Assembly: GCF_947502065.1 (NCBI RefSeq)
Contig: NZ_CANMYE010000001.1
Coordinates: forward strand, 682,001 to 746,000
Reading direction: 5' to 3'
Length of the DNA: 64,000 bases
Origin: an uncultured Pseudoteredinibacter sp.
GTDB lineage: Bacteria; Pseudomonadota; Gammaproteobacteria; Pseudomonadales; Cellvibrionaceae
Below, in pieces: positions 34,816 to 43,179 of this stretch (the first letter of the stretch is position 1; the number at the start of each line of letters is the position of its first letter). A model generated the notes under the pieces. It was not told the DNA's origin, did no database searches, and saw nothing but the letters and a program-made list of their open reading frames with translations. The position numbers were made by a program, and so were the translations under genes.

Positions 34816-35034
34816 CTAACCTTGCAATGTAGGTTTACTGGTGTATTCAGAAGTAGAAATAAAAGAGCGAGACTCAATGTATTGATTAAGGTCGGTCATG
34901 CGGTATCGAATTGAGCGCGCACCTACACGAACAAAAGGCACTTTGGCCCCTGCCCAGCGATCACGTTCCAGAAAGGCCGCGCTTACATTCAAGTGAGCTG
35001 CTGCTTGTTTGGTAGTTAGTAAGTTTGTTTGCAT
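34816..35034 (-). CDS. AlpA/excisionase-like small HTH protein
   Basis: The 72-aa protein is MQTNLLTTKQAAAHLNVSAA followed by FLERDRWAGAKVPFVRVGARSIRYRMTDLNQYIESRSF. This is the MerR-like winged helix of AlpA and excisionases (LTTKQAAxxLNVSxxxLxRDR...VGxRxxRYRxxDL). Such proteins switch on integrase/excision genes or help excision. It is placed just upstream of the replication gene, as in P4-like satellites and related islands. Confidence 0.85.
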   Translation of the reverse strand: MQTNLLTTKQAAAHLNVSAAFLERDRWAGAKVPFVRVGARSIRYRMTDLNQYIESRSFISTSEYTSKPTLQG

Positions 35035-35169
35035 TTGATTTGCTCCTCAGTTGGTGGAGGGCAAGTTACAGGATGCGCTGGAGTATTTGAAACCTGGGGA
35101 AGGGTGTTAACTGTGTTGGTTGCTGGCGGAGAGCAGATAACTAAGTTAAATGCTCTCCCTGATTGTTAT

Positions 35170-36012
35170 TTATACAGGGTCTTTGCTGGTAATTGGGTTT
35201 GCTTTATCGTTTTTAGCGCAATGCTCATTGAGTTTTTTGGCCATAGCTCTGTGAGTGTTGGTAGAGACCAGTCGATAATAATCAGGGTGTGTTTGTTTTA
35301 GTTCGTTTTCAATAAAGTACTTCGCTGCATCACTGCTGTATCGAATTGGAAGCTTGCTCCCATGTTCAAACGCCCACTCTATGAACAGGCTGAAAATAGG
35401 CTCTTTATTGGATTTGCTGCCCCCTTTTGATTTGGTGCTCTTTAGTTTAGCTTGGTGTAGTAACAGGGCGTTTGTAAATCGGTTAATGCGCAGTGCAGTG
35501 TAAGCATTGCTTATGCTGTGGGTGTATTCCTGTAAGGCACTATTGGCGTCGATGTAGCTAACTTCTGGCGAGCTTGCCAATAGCTGGTTTTCCTTGTCCC
35601 TAAGCCTAATTATAGAATTGGCTGTCAGCAAAACACCTTGGTGCAGGATTACTTCTAAACCTTTTAGGTCGTCGCCCCAAGTTTCGATAATATCTTTAAA
35701 CTCATTTGCACTTATATCGTCTTCGATTTTACTGATTATCGCTTCTTGGGAGTTTGCGTTCAGGAGGTAGGCGCTTAGCCATGCCGGTGCATTGAAGAAT
35801 AGCTGAGCGAGTTTCCCCCCTAGGCCAGATTCTTGGTTTTGTGCTTTTTCAATCTGGAGTTCGGTATATTCAAACAAGCTTTGATCGACTCTGTGATCTG
35901 GGTCGTTGGGGTAGTTGTCTGGAGAGTAATGGCTTTCTAAGTACTCTGCTATTTCGGTCAGAAGTGGTCTGTTGTAAAGGGGTAGATAGTTGTTTAAATC
36001 TTCTTCTGTCAT
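35170..36012 (-). CDS. Uncharacterised element protein (~280 aa)
   Basis: From MTEEDLNNYLPLYNRPLLTE the product is about 280 aa. It appears mainly alpha-helical and soluble, with no transmembrane segment. The C-terminal part is basic (KSTKSKGGSKSNKEPIFSLFIEWAFEHGSKLPI) followed by YFIENELKQTHPDYYRLVSTNTHRAMAKKLNEH. I do not recognise a family. The frame is open to 36072, which would overlap the upstream exported-protein gene; 36012 has GGATC upstream and is my choice. It belongs to the integrase-led operon. Confidence 0.6.
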   Translation of the reverse strand: MTEEDLNNYLPLYNRPLLTEIAEYLESHYSPDNYPNDPDHRVDQSLFEYTELQIEKAQNQESGLGGKLAQLFFNAPAWLSAYLLNANSQEAIISKIEDDISANEFKDIIETWGDDLKGLEVILHQGVLLTANSIIRLRDKENQLLASSPEVSYIDANSALQEYTHSISNAYTALRINRFTNALLLHQAKLKSTKSKGGSKSNKEPIFSLFIEWAFEHGSKLPIRYSSDAAKYFIENELKQTHPDYYRLVSTNTHRAMAKKLNEHCAKNDKANPITSKDPV

Positions 36013-36046
36013 CTTTGTTGATCCAGGGCGATTAGTGCATTGGGCT

Positions 36047-36604
36047 TTATTTAGTAGAGCTAGACCATCCAAAACTGAGGTACCAATTTCCTATTAAGTG
36101 AGCAGTGCATTGCCTAAAGCTTGAGGAGTGATCCTGGTTTGAGCATGTCATGGTTTCAGGAGGCTTATTGGTTAGGTGAACTAGGTTTGATCTCATTGTG
36201 TACGTTCCGATTGTCGCGTTCCCAGCGTAGCTTCGTAGGTCTTTACCGTGTTTGTCTATACGCCTTATTTTTGCCGCATCCAGTACGAATAATATTTTGG
36301 AATTGAGAGCTGGATTGCCGATAGGTCTGGGTGTTGGCAGTTTGTTTGGTGGTTCGCTGTAATGTGCTAAATCCACTGTAGTCATGTTTCTGCGTTCTAC
36401 GTATGCTATTTCGGCGTCACTAAGCAAGAAGTTGGCTAGCCAATTGAGTTGGGCTTCGCTCTTCGCAATGTGCTTTTTTGACTCTTCGATGACTCTATTT
36501 TCCTCGTCGTATACTGACTTGGGAATGTCAAAACTTCCTGCTGAGCATACATGTGCAGAAATATTCAGTAAAAGGCCTAATAAAAGGGTCTTTTTCATGT
36601 TCAT
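36047..36604 (-). CDS. Exported protein of unknown function, overlapping the integrase gene
   Basis: The 185-aa product has a clear signal peptide (MNMKKTLLLGLLLNISAHVCSA, cleavage near SAG). The mature part has charged helices (EENRVIEESKKHIAKSEAQLNWLANFL), then a Pro-rich segment (PPNKLPTPRPIGNP) and two Cys (TCSNQDHSSSFRQCT) that could form a disulphide. I see no family. Its ATG overlaps the integrase stop by four bases, so it is coupled to the integrase, an unusual place for an exported protein. Confidence 0.65.
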   Translation of the reverse strand: MNMKKTLLLGLLLNISAHVCSAGSFDIPKSVYDEENRVIEESKKHIAKSEAQLNWLANFLLSDAEIAYVERRNMTTVDLAHYSEPPNKLPTPRPIGNPALNSKILFVLDAAKIRRIDKHGKDLRSYAGNATIGTYTMRSNLVHLTNKPPETMTCSNQDHSSSFRQCTAHLIGNWYLSFGWSSSTK

Positions 36605-37833
36605 AGGCTTTCTGATAATGAATTTTTGGGGTTTTCTAGAGCGCCGTTATTCCAGTGATCAACAATATATCTTGATATTTTATTCATGGGCTCTCGAATC
36701 CGTTCTGTGCTGGCAATAATATATCCCGCTGTTACATCATTGGGGTCTTTGTGGTTCAGCAGCTGCTTGAGGGCGTAGGCTGGTATGTCTAAGCTCTCGG
36801 CGATGGTGATAAAGGTACGCCGTAAATCATGCAGTGTAAATGGCTCGCTTAGCACCTGTGATACTTGTTTTATAGATCCTCTTGGCTCTCGCAGGTGAGT
36901 ATTGTCGACCGGGCTGGGGAATACCCATTGATAGCGTGTACAAGCTTTACGCCGTATTAGTATCTCCATTAGGTGGTCGGTCAAAGGAAGTGAGTGGGGC
37001 ATTTTATTTTTAGTGTCATGGATGGTAAGGCTCTTGTCTTTAAAGTCGATGTTCTCCCAAGTAAGTTTGGCGGCTTCCATCTTGCGCAAACCGGTTAATA
37101 ATACAAAGTGCAAATAATCCCGGCTCACTTCGTTTTCAAGATTTAGTGTCGCTTCGTACCAATCCTTCAATTCGTTAGATTTAATGAATGATCTGCGACG
37201 TTCAATTCGATACCAAGCTCGGTTTTGGCTGAGTCGATCAACAGGGTTAAAAGACAATAGGGGTTTACCTTTCTCGTCTTCAAATTTGGCGATAGCGTGA
37301 TTGAAGACAGCACGGAGTACCCGCATGGTGTTGTTTGCTCGGGCTGGAGCGCGTTGACCTATCTCGCGGTGGCGTTCCTCAACCTGATCTTTGCTTATAT
37401 CGGCAAGGCGTTTTTTTTGCCAATCCTTAAGGCAGCCGTCTAAACACTTTCTATAGTTGTTAATTGTTCCAGGCTTCAGGTCTTTACGAATGTCTAGATA
37501 GTCCTCAAAGGCTTCTAGCAAAGTGATTTGCTGTGCTTGATAAACCTTCTTTTGAGCTACGGGGTCTTTACCAGTGGCAATTTCTCCCAATGTTTCCATG
37601 GCTCTTGAGCGGGCCTGAGTGGGAGTGAGGTGGCCATAGCGACCTAGGCTCATACGCTTAACTCGGCCATTGATTCGTTTTTCAATAAAGAACGACTTGG
37701 TTCCGCCGCTGCCAACAAGGATACCAAAGCCTGGAATGGCGTCGTCACGGTAAATACTCTGTGTGGCCGCCCCGTTGGGTTTTTTAGGGGGGAGGGGAAG
37801 GCGATCTATGTAGGATTTAGTCAGTTTTGCCAC
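36601..37833 (-). CDS. P4-type tyrosine integrase
   Basis: The 410-aa site-specific recombinase has the N-terminal DUF4102 domain (DAIPGFGILVGSGGTKSFFIEKRINGRVKRMSLGRYG, with ARSRA), a SAM-like core-binding domain (about 105-185), and a catalytic domain with Arg250 (TGLRKMEAAKL), Lys275, His335/Arg338 (LHDLRRTFI), His361 (LLNHKD) and nucleophile Tyr371 (TAGYI). It targets tRNA-Leu(UAA), as the flanking 62-bp repeats show. It sits about 265 bp from attR and reads away from it. It starts the minus-strand operon of the element. Confidence 0.94.
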   Translation of the reverse strand: MAKLTKSYIDRLPLPPKKPNGAATQSIYRDDAIPGFGILVGSGGTKSFFIEKRINGRVKRMSLGRYGHLTPTQARSRAMETLGEIATGKDPVAQKKVYQAQQITLLEAFEDYLDIRKDLKPGTINNYRKCLDGCLKDWQKKRLADISKDQVEERHREIGQRAPARANNTMRVLRAVFNHAIAKFEDEKGKPLLSFNPVDRLSQNRAWYRIERRRSFIKSNELKDWYEATLNLENEVSRDYLHFVLLTGLRKMEAAKLTWENIDFKDKSLTIHDTKNKMPHSLPLTDHLMEILIRRKACTRYQWVFPSPVDNTHLREPRGSIKQVSQVLSEPFTLHDLRRTFITIAESLDIPAYALKQLLNHKDPNDVTAGYIIASTERIREPMNKISRYIVDHWNNGALENPKNSLSESL

Positions 37834-38098
37834 GTTCGTTTTGCTCCATAAAACAAGGTGCGGTCTATTACGTGTCTATTATGGGCTGAGAGGCGCAAAC
37901 TCTTTGTAAAAAGTCTCCCTTTTCGTCTATTTTTTCCCATAGTAGACGTATAGTAGACAAAATTGTACAAAAAACAGCAAAAACTATCAAAATGTTTCAA
38001 ATAGATTCGGTGCCAGGAGACTAAATTAATTTTTATAACTAGCTGTATTTAAAAGAAAAAATATATTACTGCAAAGAGCTTCAAAGAAATCGTGTTAA
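37834..38098. promoter_or_regulatory. Right end of the element: integrase promoter and arm sites
   Basis: The 22-bp CATAGTAGACGTATAGTAGA(CA) at 37939-37960 repeats the left-end copy at 28153-28174. Nearby, GTCTATTACGTGTCTATTATGG (37863-37884, read in two pieces) and CGTCTATTTTTTCCCATAG carry inverted GTCTAT forms of the same half site. These are likely integrase arm sites around the integrase promoter. The rest is AT-rich. Confidence 0.6.
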
Positions 38099-38160
38099 AG
38101 ACTTAAAATCTCCCGCTAGCAATAGCGTGCCGGTTCAAGTCCGGCCCCGGGCACCACTTC
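38099..38160 (+). repeat. attR: right 62-bp direct repeat (tRNA-Leu 3' fragment)
   Basis: Identical to 28063-28124, running from the tRNA-Leu anticodon arm through CCA to CTTC. It lacks the 5' acceptor and D arms, so it is not a tRNA gene. It marks the right end of the integrated element. Confidence 0.95.
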
Positions 38161-38503
38161 AACATCCAGTAGCTTCCAATATCATCGCTAAGCCCAGTAG
38201 TATCATGGTCTACAGACTATTTTGGCTCCAGCAAGGTTTAGCTAGATTGATTGTCACCTGGTGCTATCTGGTGCTACATTTGCTGCTACCTATCTGAATT
38301 CAGTGAAAAGTAGAACCAAATGGCCCTTATAGTCGTTCAAATCAAAGCTTTTAAGGCTCTACCCCATTAACGGGGGATGGCATTCAAGCTGGTCTGCTTA
38401 TAATTCCATCCCAGCCACAGTGAACCATCACTGGTAGCCGATAATTTTCAATAGCTCTTTTGACAGAGCTATTTTTGTTTTAGCAAAAGGATTAAGAGTT
38501 GTT
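38161..38503. other. Gene-poor stretch after attR
   Basis: Contains TGGTGCTATCTGGTGCTACA (38261-38280), a doubled TGGTGCTA, which might be an arm site left by another element at the same tRNA. At 38363-38392 starts a sequence (CCCATTAACGGGGGATGG and so on) that recurs, diverged, at 39561-39591 on the other side of the next gene. A hairpin AATAGCTCTTTTGACAGAGCTATT (38449-38472, in pieces AATAGCTCT and AGAGCTATT) followed by TTTG lies before the next gene. Confidence 0.5.
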
Positions 38504-39148
38504 ATGAAAATACCCATTGTATCGAGTTTAGTTATTGTTGTTATTGCTCTTGGTAGCTCTGTCGCTGTGGATGCAGCGGGCTCAAAGAACACGAGTGGTA
38601 AATCCGTGGTTTTGCCTGCGCCACAGGTGTCTATCGCAACCCATGATGCTTTTTTTGAGCATTTAAAAACACATTGTGGCAAAGCTTACCAGGGGGAAAT
38701 TACCATTGACAACGCTAAAGGCGGCGGTTTTGCTGGCAAGAAATTAATCATGCATGTTCGCCGTTGTAGTGAGCGTGAATTACAGATCCCATTTCACGTA
38801 GGTGATGATGCTTCACGCACTTGGATTTTAACCAAAACGGGCTCTGGTATTTCGTTAAAACACGATCATCGCAAAGCTGATGGTAGTTATGATGACTCGA
38901 CTATGTATGGCGGGCATACGCTTGATGGGGGCTGGGATCGCGTGCAGTCGTTTCCTGCCGATCAATATTCAAAAGAGCTATTTGCCAAACATGGTATTCC
39001 GCAATCGAGTGGCAACACCTGGCAAATGTTCATTTACCCTGATAAGTTCACTTATCGCATGGTCCGTGAAGGACGTGAATTTAGAGTGGACTTTGATTTA
39101 ACTAAGGCGATTTCGCCACCAGCAGCGCCTTGGGGTTACAGCGATTAA
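38504..39148 (+). CDS. Secreted protein of unknown function
   Basis: The 214-aa product has a signal peptide (MKIPIVSSLVIVVIALGSSV, ending about VDAAG). The mature domain has HLKTHCGKAYQGEI, GKKLIMHVRRCSERELQIPFHVGDDASRTWIL and LKHDHRKADGSYDDSTMYGG, and ends FRVDFDLTKAISPPAAPWGY. I recognise this as a conserved exported family seen in many Proteobacteria, but with no assigned function. The two Cys (THCGK, RRCSE) may pair. It is a single gene just outside the integrated element, flanked by diverged direct repeats. Confidence 0.75.
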   Translation: MKIPIVSSLVIVVIALGSSVAVDAAGSKNTSGKSVVLPAPQVSIATHDAFFEHLKTHCGKAYQGEITIDNAKGGGFAGKKLIMHVRRCSERELQIPFHVGDDASRTWILTKTGSGISLKHDHRKADGSYDDSTMYGGHTLDGGWDRVQSFPADQYSKELFAKHGIPQSSGNTWQMFIYPDKFTYRMVREGREFRVDFDLTKAISPPAAPWGYSD

Positions 39149-39631
39149 TGGGCTGTTATTAAATACTAAGGACATTCACCTTCATTGGCTCTTTTAGTCA
39201 TAAGCTTAAGGTTTGTATGAATCCATTAGGGTGAACAAAAGTGCACAGCTTGTAGCTTGTAAATAAAAATAGAGGACATCCACTTCCACTGGCTTAGCCC
39301 CGAGAATACGGTGGCTCGGCCAATCACCTCATTTTTAATTTCAGATTTAAATAAAGCTAAGTTGTCGTCCAAAAGGAAACATCAGGATGCCCAACAGTGC
39401 ATTTGATTTTGTTATGAAATGGTCGGTTATGTAAATAGATATATCAGTTCAAAATACCATTGGTACCGCCTCCAATAAGACAGACTCTATATTTCCCTCA
39501 ACTCGCTTAAAACGCTATATTTCTAGGGTTTATGCTCCGCTATCCATTATCAGGCAGTATCCCATTGGCAGGGGGGTGGCATTCAAACTGGATGGTTTGG
39601 CTTCTGTAGCTTAGCTGCAAAAGGTCTGTGT
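39149..39631. other. 480-bp gene-free stretch with diverged repeats
   Basis: AGGACATTCACCTTCATTGGCT (39169-39190, read in pieces) and GAGGACATCCACTTCCACTGGCT (39272-39294, in pieces) are related direct copies about 103 bp apart. CCCATTGGCAGGGGGGTGGC (39561-39580) repeats the sequence at 38363. Motifs of the form GGACATTCAC are common in decayed transposon-related repeats. No gene is seen. Confidence 0.45.
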
Positions 39632-42600
39632 TTATTTTTCCGAGGCTCCACGTATCTGTACTGGAAGACAAATTGTGAATTCAGTGCGCCCGCCCAATTC
39701 GCTCTTGGTATCAATACTGCCGTGTAAGCGAAATCGAACAATGTTTTCTACCATGTATAGGCCAAGCCCTGGGGAGCCGCCACCGGATTTGGAGCTGTAG
39801 AAAGGTTGGAACATTTTTTCCATGATTTCTGGCTTTATGCCGCATAGGTGATCGTGAACACTGACTTCCAAAAGCGGTTCTTCAGGCTTGCCTTTGATCT
39901 GGTAATGAATGGAAATATCATCGCCGCCATGACTAGAGGCGTTTTTTAGCAGCTCTTTGATTACTTGGCCTAAAAGATTTTTCTGGTAGTACAGTTCAAC
40001 ATCGGGGCCATCTATATTGCAGGGCAGTTCCGATGTCTCCATTAACATTTCAATATGTGCTTTGATTGATACCCACTGTTGCGTATCTTGATCTTCTTCT
40101 ATATCAACAGATTTGAAGTGGCGTACAAGGTTTACAGACTTTTCTAAATTATCACGCAAAAGGCTTAGGGTTTTATTGGTCGATTGATAAAAACGATGAC
40201 CGGCGCTTTCAGAATGATCGGCAATAAAGCGGGCCGCTTCTGTTATTTTTTCTCCCAGAACCGATTCTGCCATTTTGCTTACGCTCAATGGAGTGTTGAG
40301 TTCATGGGCTAGCCCGCGAACTAGACGGCCAAGAAGAGCCTGTTTTTCTGAGTCGATGAGCTTTTCTTGAGTGGCTTGTAGGTCGTTCAAGGAGTTTTGT
40401 AGCTCTAGGGTTCGCTCGTCTACAAGGCTTTTGAGTTGGCGCTCGCGTGCTCGGTGATGTCTAAGTTTTAAGAGGTAACCTGCCCATATAAGAGCCAAGC
40501 AGCAGATAGCTAGGGCGATGCGAAACAGAGCGGTTTCATGCACTGAGGCCGCTTTTATAATTGTGATTTCCTTTTCTAAGGGGCTCCATTGTTTGGATGT
40601 GTTGGCACCTTTTATCTTGAGGCTGTAAGTGCCTGCAGGCAAATTTGTGTAATTGATCCTTCTATTCTCGGCATCGGTGTAAAGCCAATCGCTGTTTAAG
40701 CCCTCTAGCTTGTATGCGTATGTACTTCCCTCAGGGTTGGAATAGTCTAAAAGTGCAATGTCGATCGAAATACTTTCATTATTGGCATCCAGTTCTATAA
40801 CAGCAGGTACTGTGGCGAGGGGTTTATTATCGATGAGTACGCGGGTGGCAACGATTGGCGCGGCGTAGTCCCAGGGAGTGTACGCTTCAGGGCGAATTAC
40901 CATGAGTTGGTTGTCACTGCCAAATAGCAACGTGCCATCATCAAGCTTTCCAAAAGAGCCAATCCAATTAGGGCCAAGCCTTTGCCCGTCTCCCTTGCGT
41001 AATGGGTGAAAGCTTAAGCTCCCTGTGTCGAGCGCGCCTTCATCTCCCCAAATCCATCCTTTGTTGTCAAACATCATATTACCAAACTGCTGGTCAGAGG
41101 ATTGCTTATCCGTAGCTGCAATAGGGGTGAAGGTCCAACTACCGTTGCTTTTTTTCCCTTGGAAAAGACCGGAAAAGCCATCAACCCAAATATCACCGTC
41201 CTGGTTGAACAAGACCGATATAATATGGTGGCCTGAAAAAAATTCTATCGGCAGCAGATCGATTTTCCCTGAGTTGGACGGGATTAATTTGTAAAGCCCA
41301 TTTGTAGAGCTAATCCAAAAGTTTCCATCGGGCCCTTTTTGAAGGTTGTTGATTAAGCCGATAGATTCTTTTTGGTTTTCATTAATAAATGTAATACCGT
41401 GATTTTTTATGTCGTAACGAATTAACTTGGATCCCGAATGACAGCTCAACCATAACTGGTCAAGCTTGTCGAACAGCATTCCTGTTGGATCCCGGCAATC
41501 AAGCGCGTCGGAGTTTGGAAGCTTTTCTATAGTTTTAGTATTTGGGTGGAAAGAAAACAACAAACTGGTGCCGGCCATAAAATAGAGAATTTCGCTGCCG
41601 TCAGGATTTAACCTGTTTGTGGAAAAGTAGATGATTGCGTCGTCGGCGTCTTTCAAAAACTCATTAAGTGTGGGCCAGTTGTCAATTTTGTAGTTCTGGC
41701 TTGGATCGAGGCTGATGGCTTTTTTACCACCGAGTAGCCAAATACCTGTCTGCTTTGTAACCTTTATATTTTCGACCCTTTGAAAGCCTGTTTGCTGTTT
41801 GCCTACTGACCGAAGGGAGAGGGGGCGTACATATTGATTTTGTGCGTTATAAAGACGTATGCCTCCCCCCCACTGGCCAACCCAAACGATACCCGATCTA
41901 TCCTTCAAAATTGCCTGCACATCAGTGGATGCTAGCGAATGCTCAATGAGAGGATCGGGTAGCATTTGCTTAATTTTTTCATTGCTTTGGGAATTGTAAA
42001 TAATGATTCCACCGGAGTGTGCCATCGCCCAAATTTCGGTGTCGGATATAGGGACGGTGCCGCTGTATCGGCCTTCGCCGATAAGCGTGCTTTGCAAGTC
42101 TTCAAGAGCCAAACTATCGGCATTCGCAATTTTGCGTAAACCATGCCCTAAGGTTGAAACCCATAGATTACCTGCAGAATCTAGGGTGATACTGCTGATG
42201 TTGCTGCTTATATCTTTATCAACTTTAGTGAATTCGCCGCTAGCCATATCGTATACAAATAGCCCAGAGCTCGTCCCCACCCAAAGGCTTCTGTCGTCTC
42301 GAAATAGTATGGAATTTACATTGATTTCAGTTTCTTGAAATATTGGTCTACCTATAAGCTTCGCTGTTACAGTCGATGGATTAACCAGAACAATAGATTT
42401 ATTCGCAACGACCCATAATTCCTTATCCTTAGGTAACATGTCTGAAACGTGGAGCATGGATATTTCTACTTCACCGTCAGCAATGGAATGGTAGTTTTTG
42501 AATGTTCCTGTGGATGTATCGAATATGGAAAATCCTTTTCGTGATCCCACCCAAATATTACCTGGGCTGACTTCAACAAGCGATTCAACCCATGAGTTAG

Positions 42601-42871
42601 CAAGTGCGCCTGGGGTATTTTGATCGGGTGCATAATGCGTAAATCGGTAACCGTCAAAGCGCAAAAGCCCCTTTTGGGATCCGACCCATATATAGCCCTC
42701 ATGATCCTGCATGAGGGCTGTAACGACACCCCAGGGAATCTGTTCATTGTGTTTAATGGGGTAGAAAAATGTGTCTGCTTGTTCAAATAGGCTGCTTGAT
42801 GACACTGGCGAGGCTAGTGCTGGCAGCAATATTGCAAAAAAATAAGTGAGCCGCAGTGTTCTAATCAGCAT
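39632..42871 (-). CDS. Beta-propeller (Reg_prop/Y_Y_Y) sensor histidine kinase, copy 1
   Basis: The 1079-aa inner-membrane kinase has a signal peptide, then ~650 residues of periplasmic two-component-regulator propeller repeats (MQDHEGYIWVGSQKGLLRFDG; RDDRSLWVGTSSGLFVYD; KDRSGIVWVGQWGGGIRLYN). A Y_Y_Y domain follows (YAYKLEGLNSDWLYTD...NLPAGTYSLKIKGAN), then one membrane helix (LFRIALAICCLALIWAGYLL), a coiled coil, and an HisKA/HATPase module (H box GLAHELNTPLSVSK; N box ELLKNASSHGG; G2 box GGGSPGLGLYMVENI). The G1 box reads DHLCGI, lacking the first Gly of DxGxG. There is no receiver or DNA-binding domain. Its paralogue lies at 44006. Confidence 0.88.
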   Translation of the reverse strand: MLIRTLRLTYFFAILLPALASPVSSSSLFEQADTFFYPIKHNEQIPWGVVTALMQDHEGYIWVGSQKGLLRFDGYRFTHYAPDQNTPGALANSWVESLVEVSPGNIWVGSRKGFSIFDTSTGTFKNYHSIADGEVEISMLHVSDMLPKDKELWVVANKSIVLVNPSTVTAKLIGRPIFQETEINVNSILFRDDRSLWVGTSSGLFVYDMASGEFTKVDKDISSNISSITLDSAGNLWVSTLGHGLRKIANADSLALEDLQSTLIGEGRYSGTVPISDTEIWAMAHSGGIIIYNSQSNEKIKQMLPDPLIEHSLASTDVQAILKDRSGIVWVGQWGGGIRLYNAQNQYVRPLSLRSVGKQQTGFQRVENIKVTKQTGIWLLGGKKAISLDPSQNYKIDNWPTLNEFLKDADDAIIYFSTNRLNPDGSEILYFMAGTSLLFSFHPNTKTIEKLPNSDALDCRDPTGMLFDKLDQLWLSCHSGSKLIRYDIKNHGITFINENQKESIGLINNLQKGPDGNFWISSTNGLYKLIPSNSGKIDLLPIEFFSGHHIISVLFNQDGDIWVDGFSGLFQGKKSNGSWTFTPIAATDKQSSDQQFGNMMFDNKGWIWGDEGALDTGSLSFHPLRKGDGQRLGPNWIGSFGKLDDGTLLFGSDNQLMVIRPEAYTPWDYAAPIVATRVLIDNKPLATVPAVIELDANNESISIDIALLDYSNPEGSTYAYKLEGLNSDWLYTDAENRRINYTNLPAGTYSLKIKGANTSKQWSPLEKEITIIKAASVHETALFRIALAICCLALIWAGYLLKLRHHRARERQLKSLVDERTLELQNSLNDLQATQEKLIDSEKQALLGRLVRGLAHELNTPLSVSKMAESVLGEKITEAARFIADHSESAGHRFYQSTNKTLSLLRDNLEKSVNLVRHFKSVDIEEDQDTQQWVSIKAHIEMLMETSELPCNIDGPDVELYYQKNLLGQVIKELLKNASSHGGDDISIHYQIKGKPEEPLLEVSVHDHLCGIKPEIMEKMFQPFYSSKSGGGSPGLGLYMVENIVRFRLHGSIDTKSELGGRTEFTICLPVQIRGASEK

Positions 42872-43179
42872 TGAGAGCTAGGTGGTGGTTTGTTTTAGGT
42901 ATCTATAGTGTAGCTGGGGTTTTCATTTCTATATTGCCTTGTCAATTATCGGGGCATCGTGTGTCTAGGCGTTGTAGTTAGCATTTGTAACGCCTCAATT
43001 GATTTTTTATGTCATGCAATAAGAGGGTTTTCTAAGCCCAAGGGAAAAATTTCGGGCAAGAGATAAAACTGAAGGTGGCTGGTAGATTAGGTGAGCCGAT
43101 AAATCCTAGTAGTGGCTGGGCGTGTGCTATTGAATTTTGGCTTGAATTTTGGCTTGAATTTAAGCAAGGCTAAGTTCTT
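42872..43179. other. Intergenic stretch with a 12-bp tandem repeat
   Basis: TTGAATTTTGGC occurs at 43130-43141 and 43142-43153, with a third diverged copy at 43154-43165, just downstream of the glutathione S-transferase stop. No gene is seen. The left part is probably the promoter region of the kinase gene at 42871. Confidence 0.5.

Noticed and set aside
38099..38160. Second tRNA-Leu gene
   Set aside because: Lacks the acceptor 5' arm and the D arm; it is the attR copy left by integration.
39632..42871. Hybrid two-component system with AraC output, as in Bacteroidetes propeller sensors
   Set aside because: The protein ends after the HATPase domain; no receiver or HTH is present. The same is true of the paralogue at 44006.
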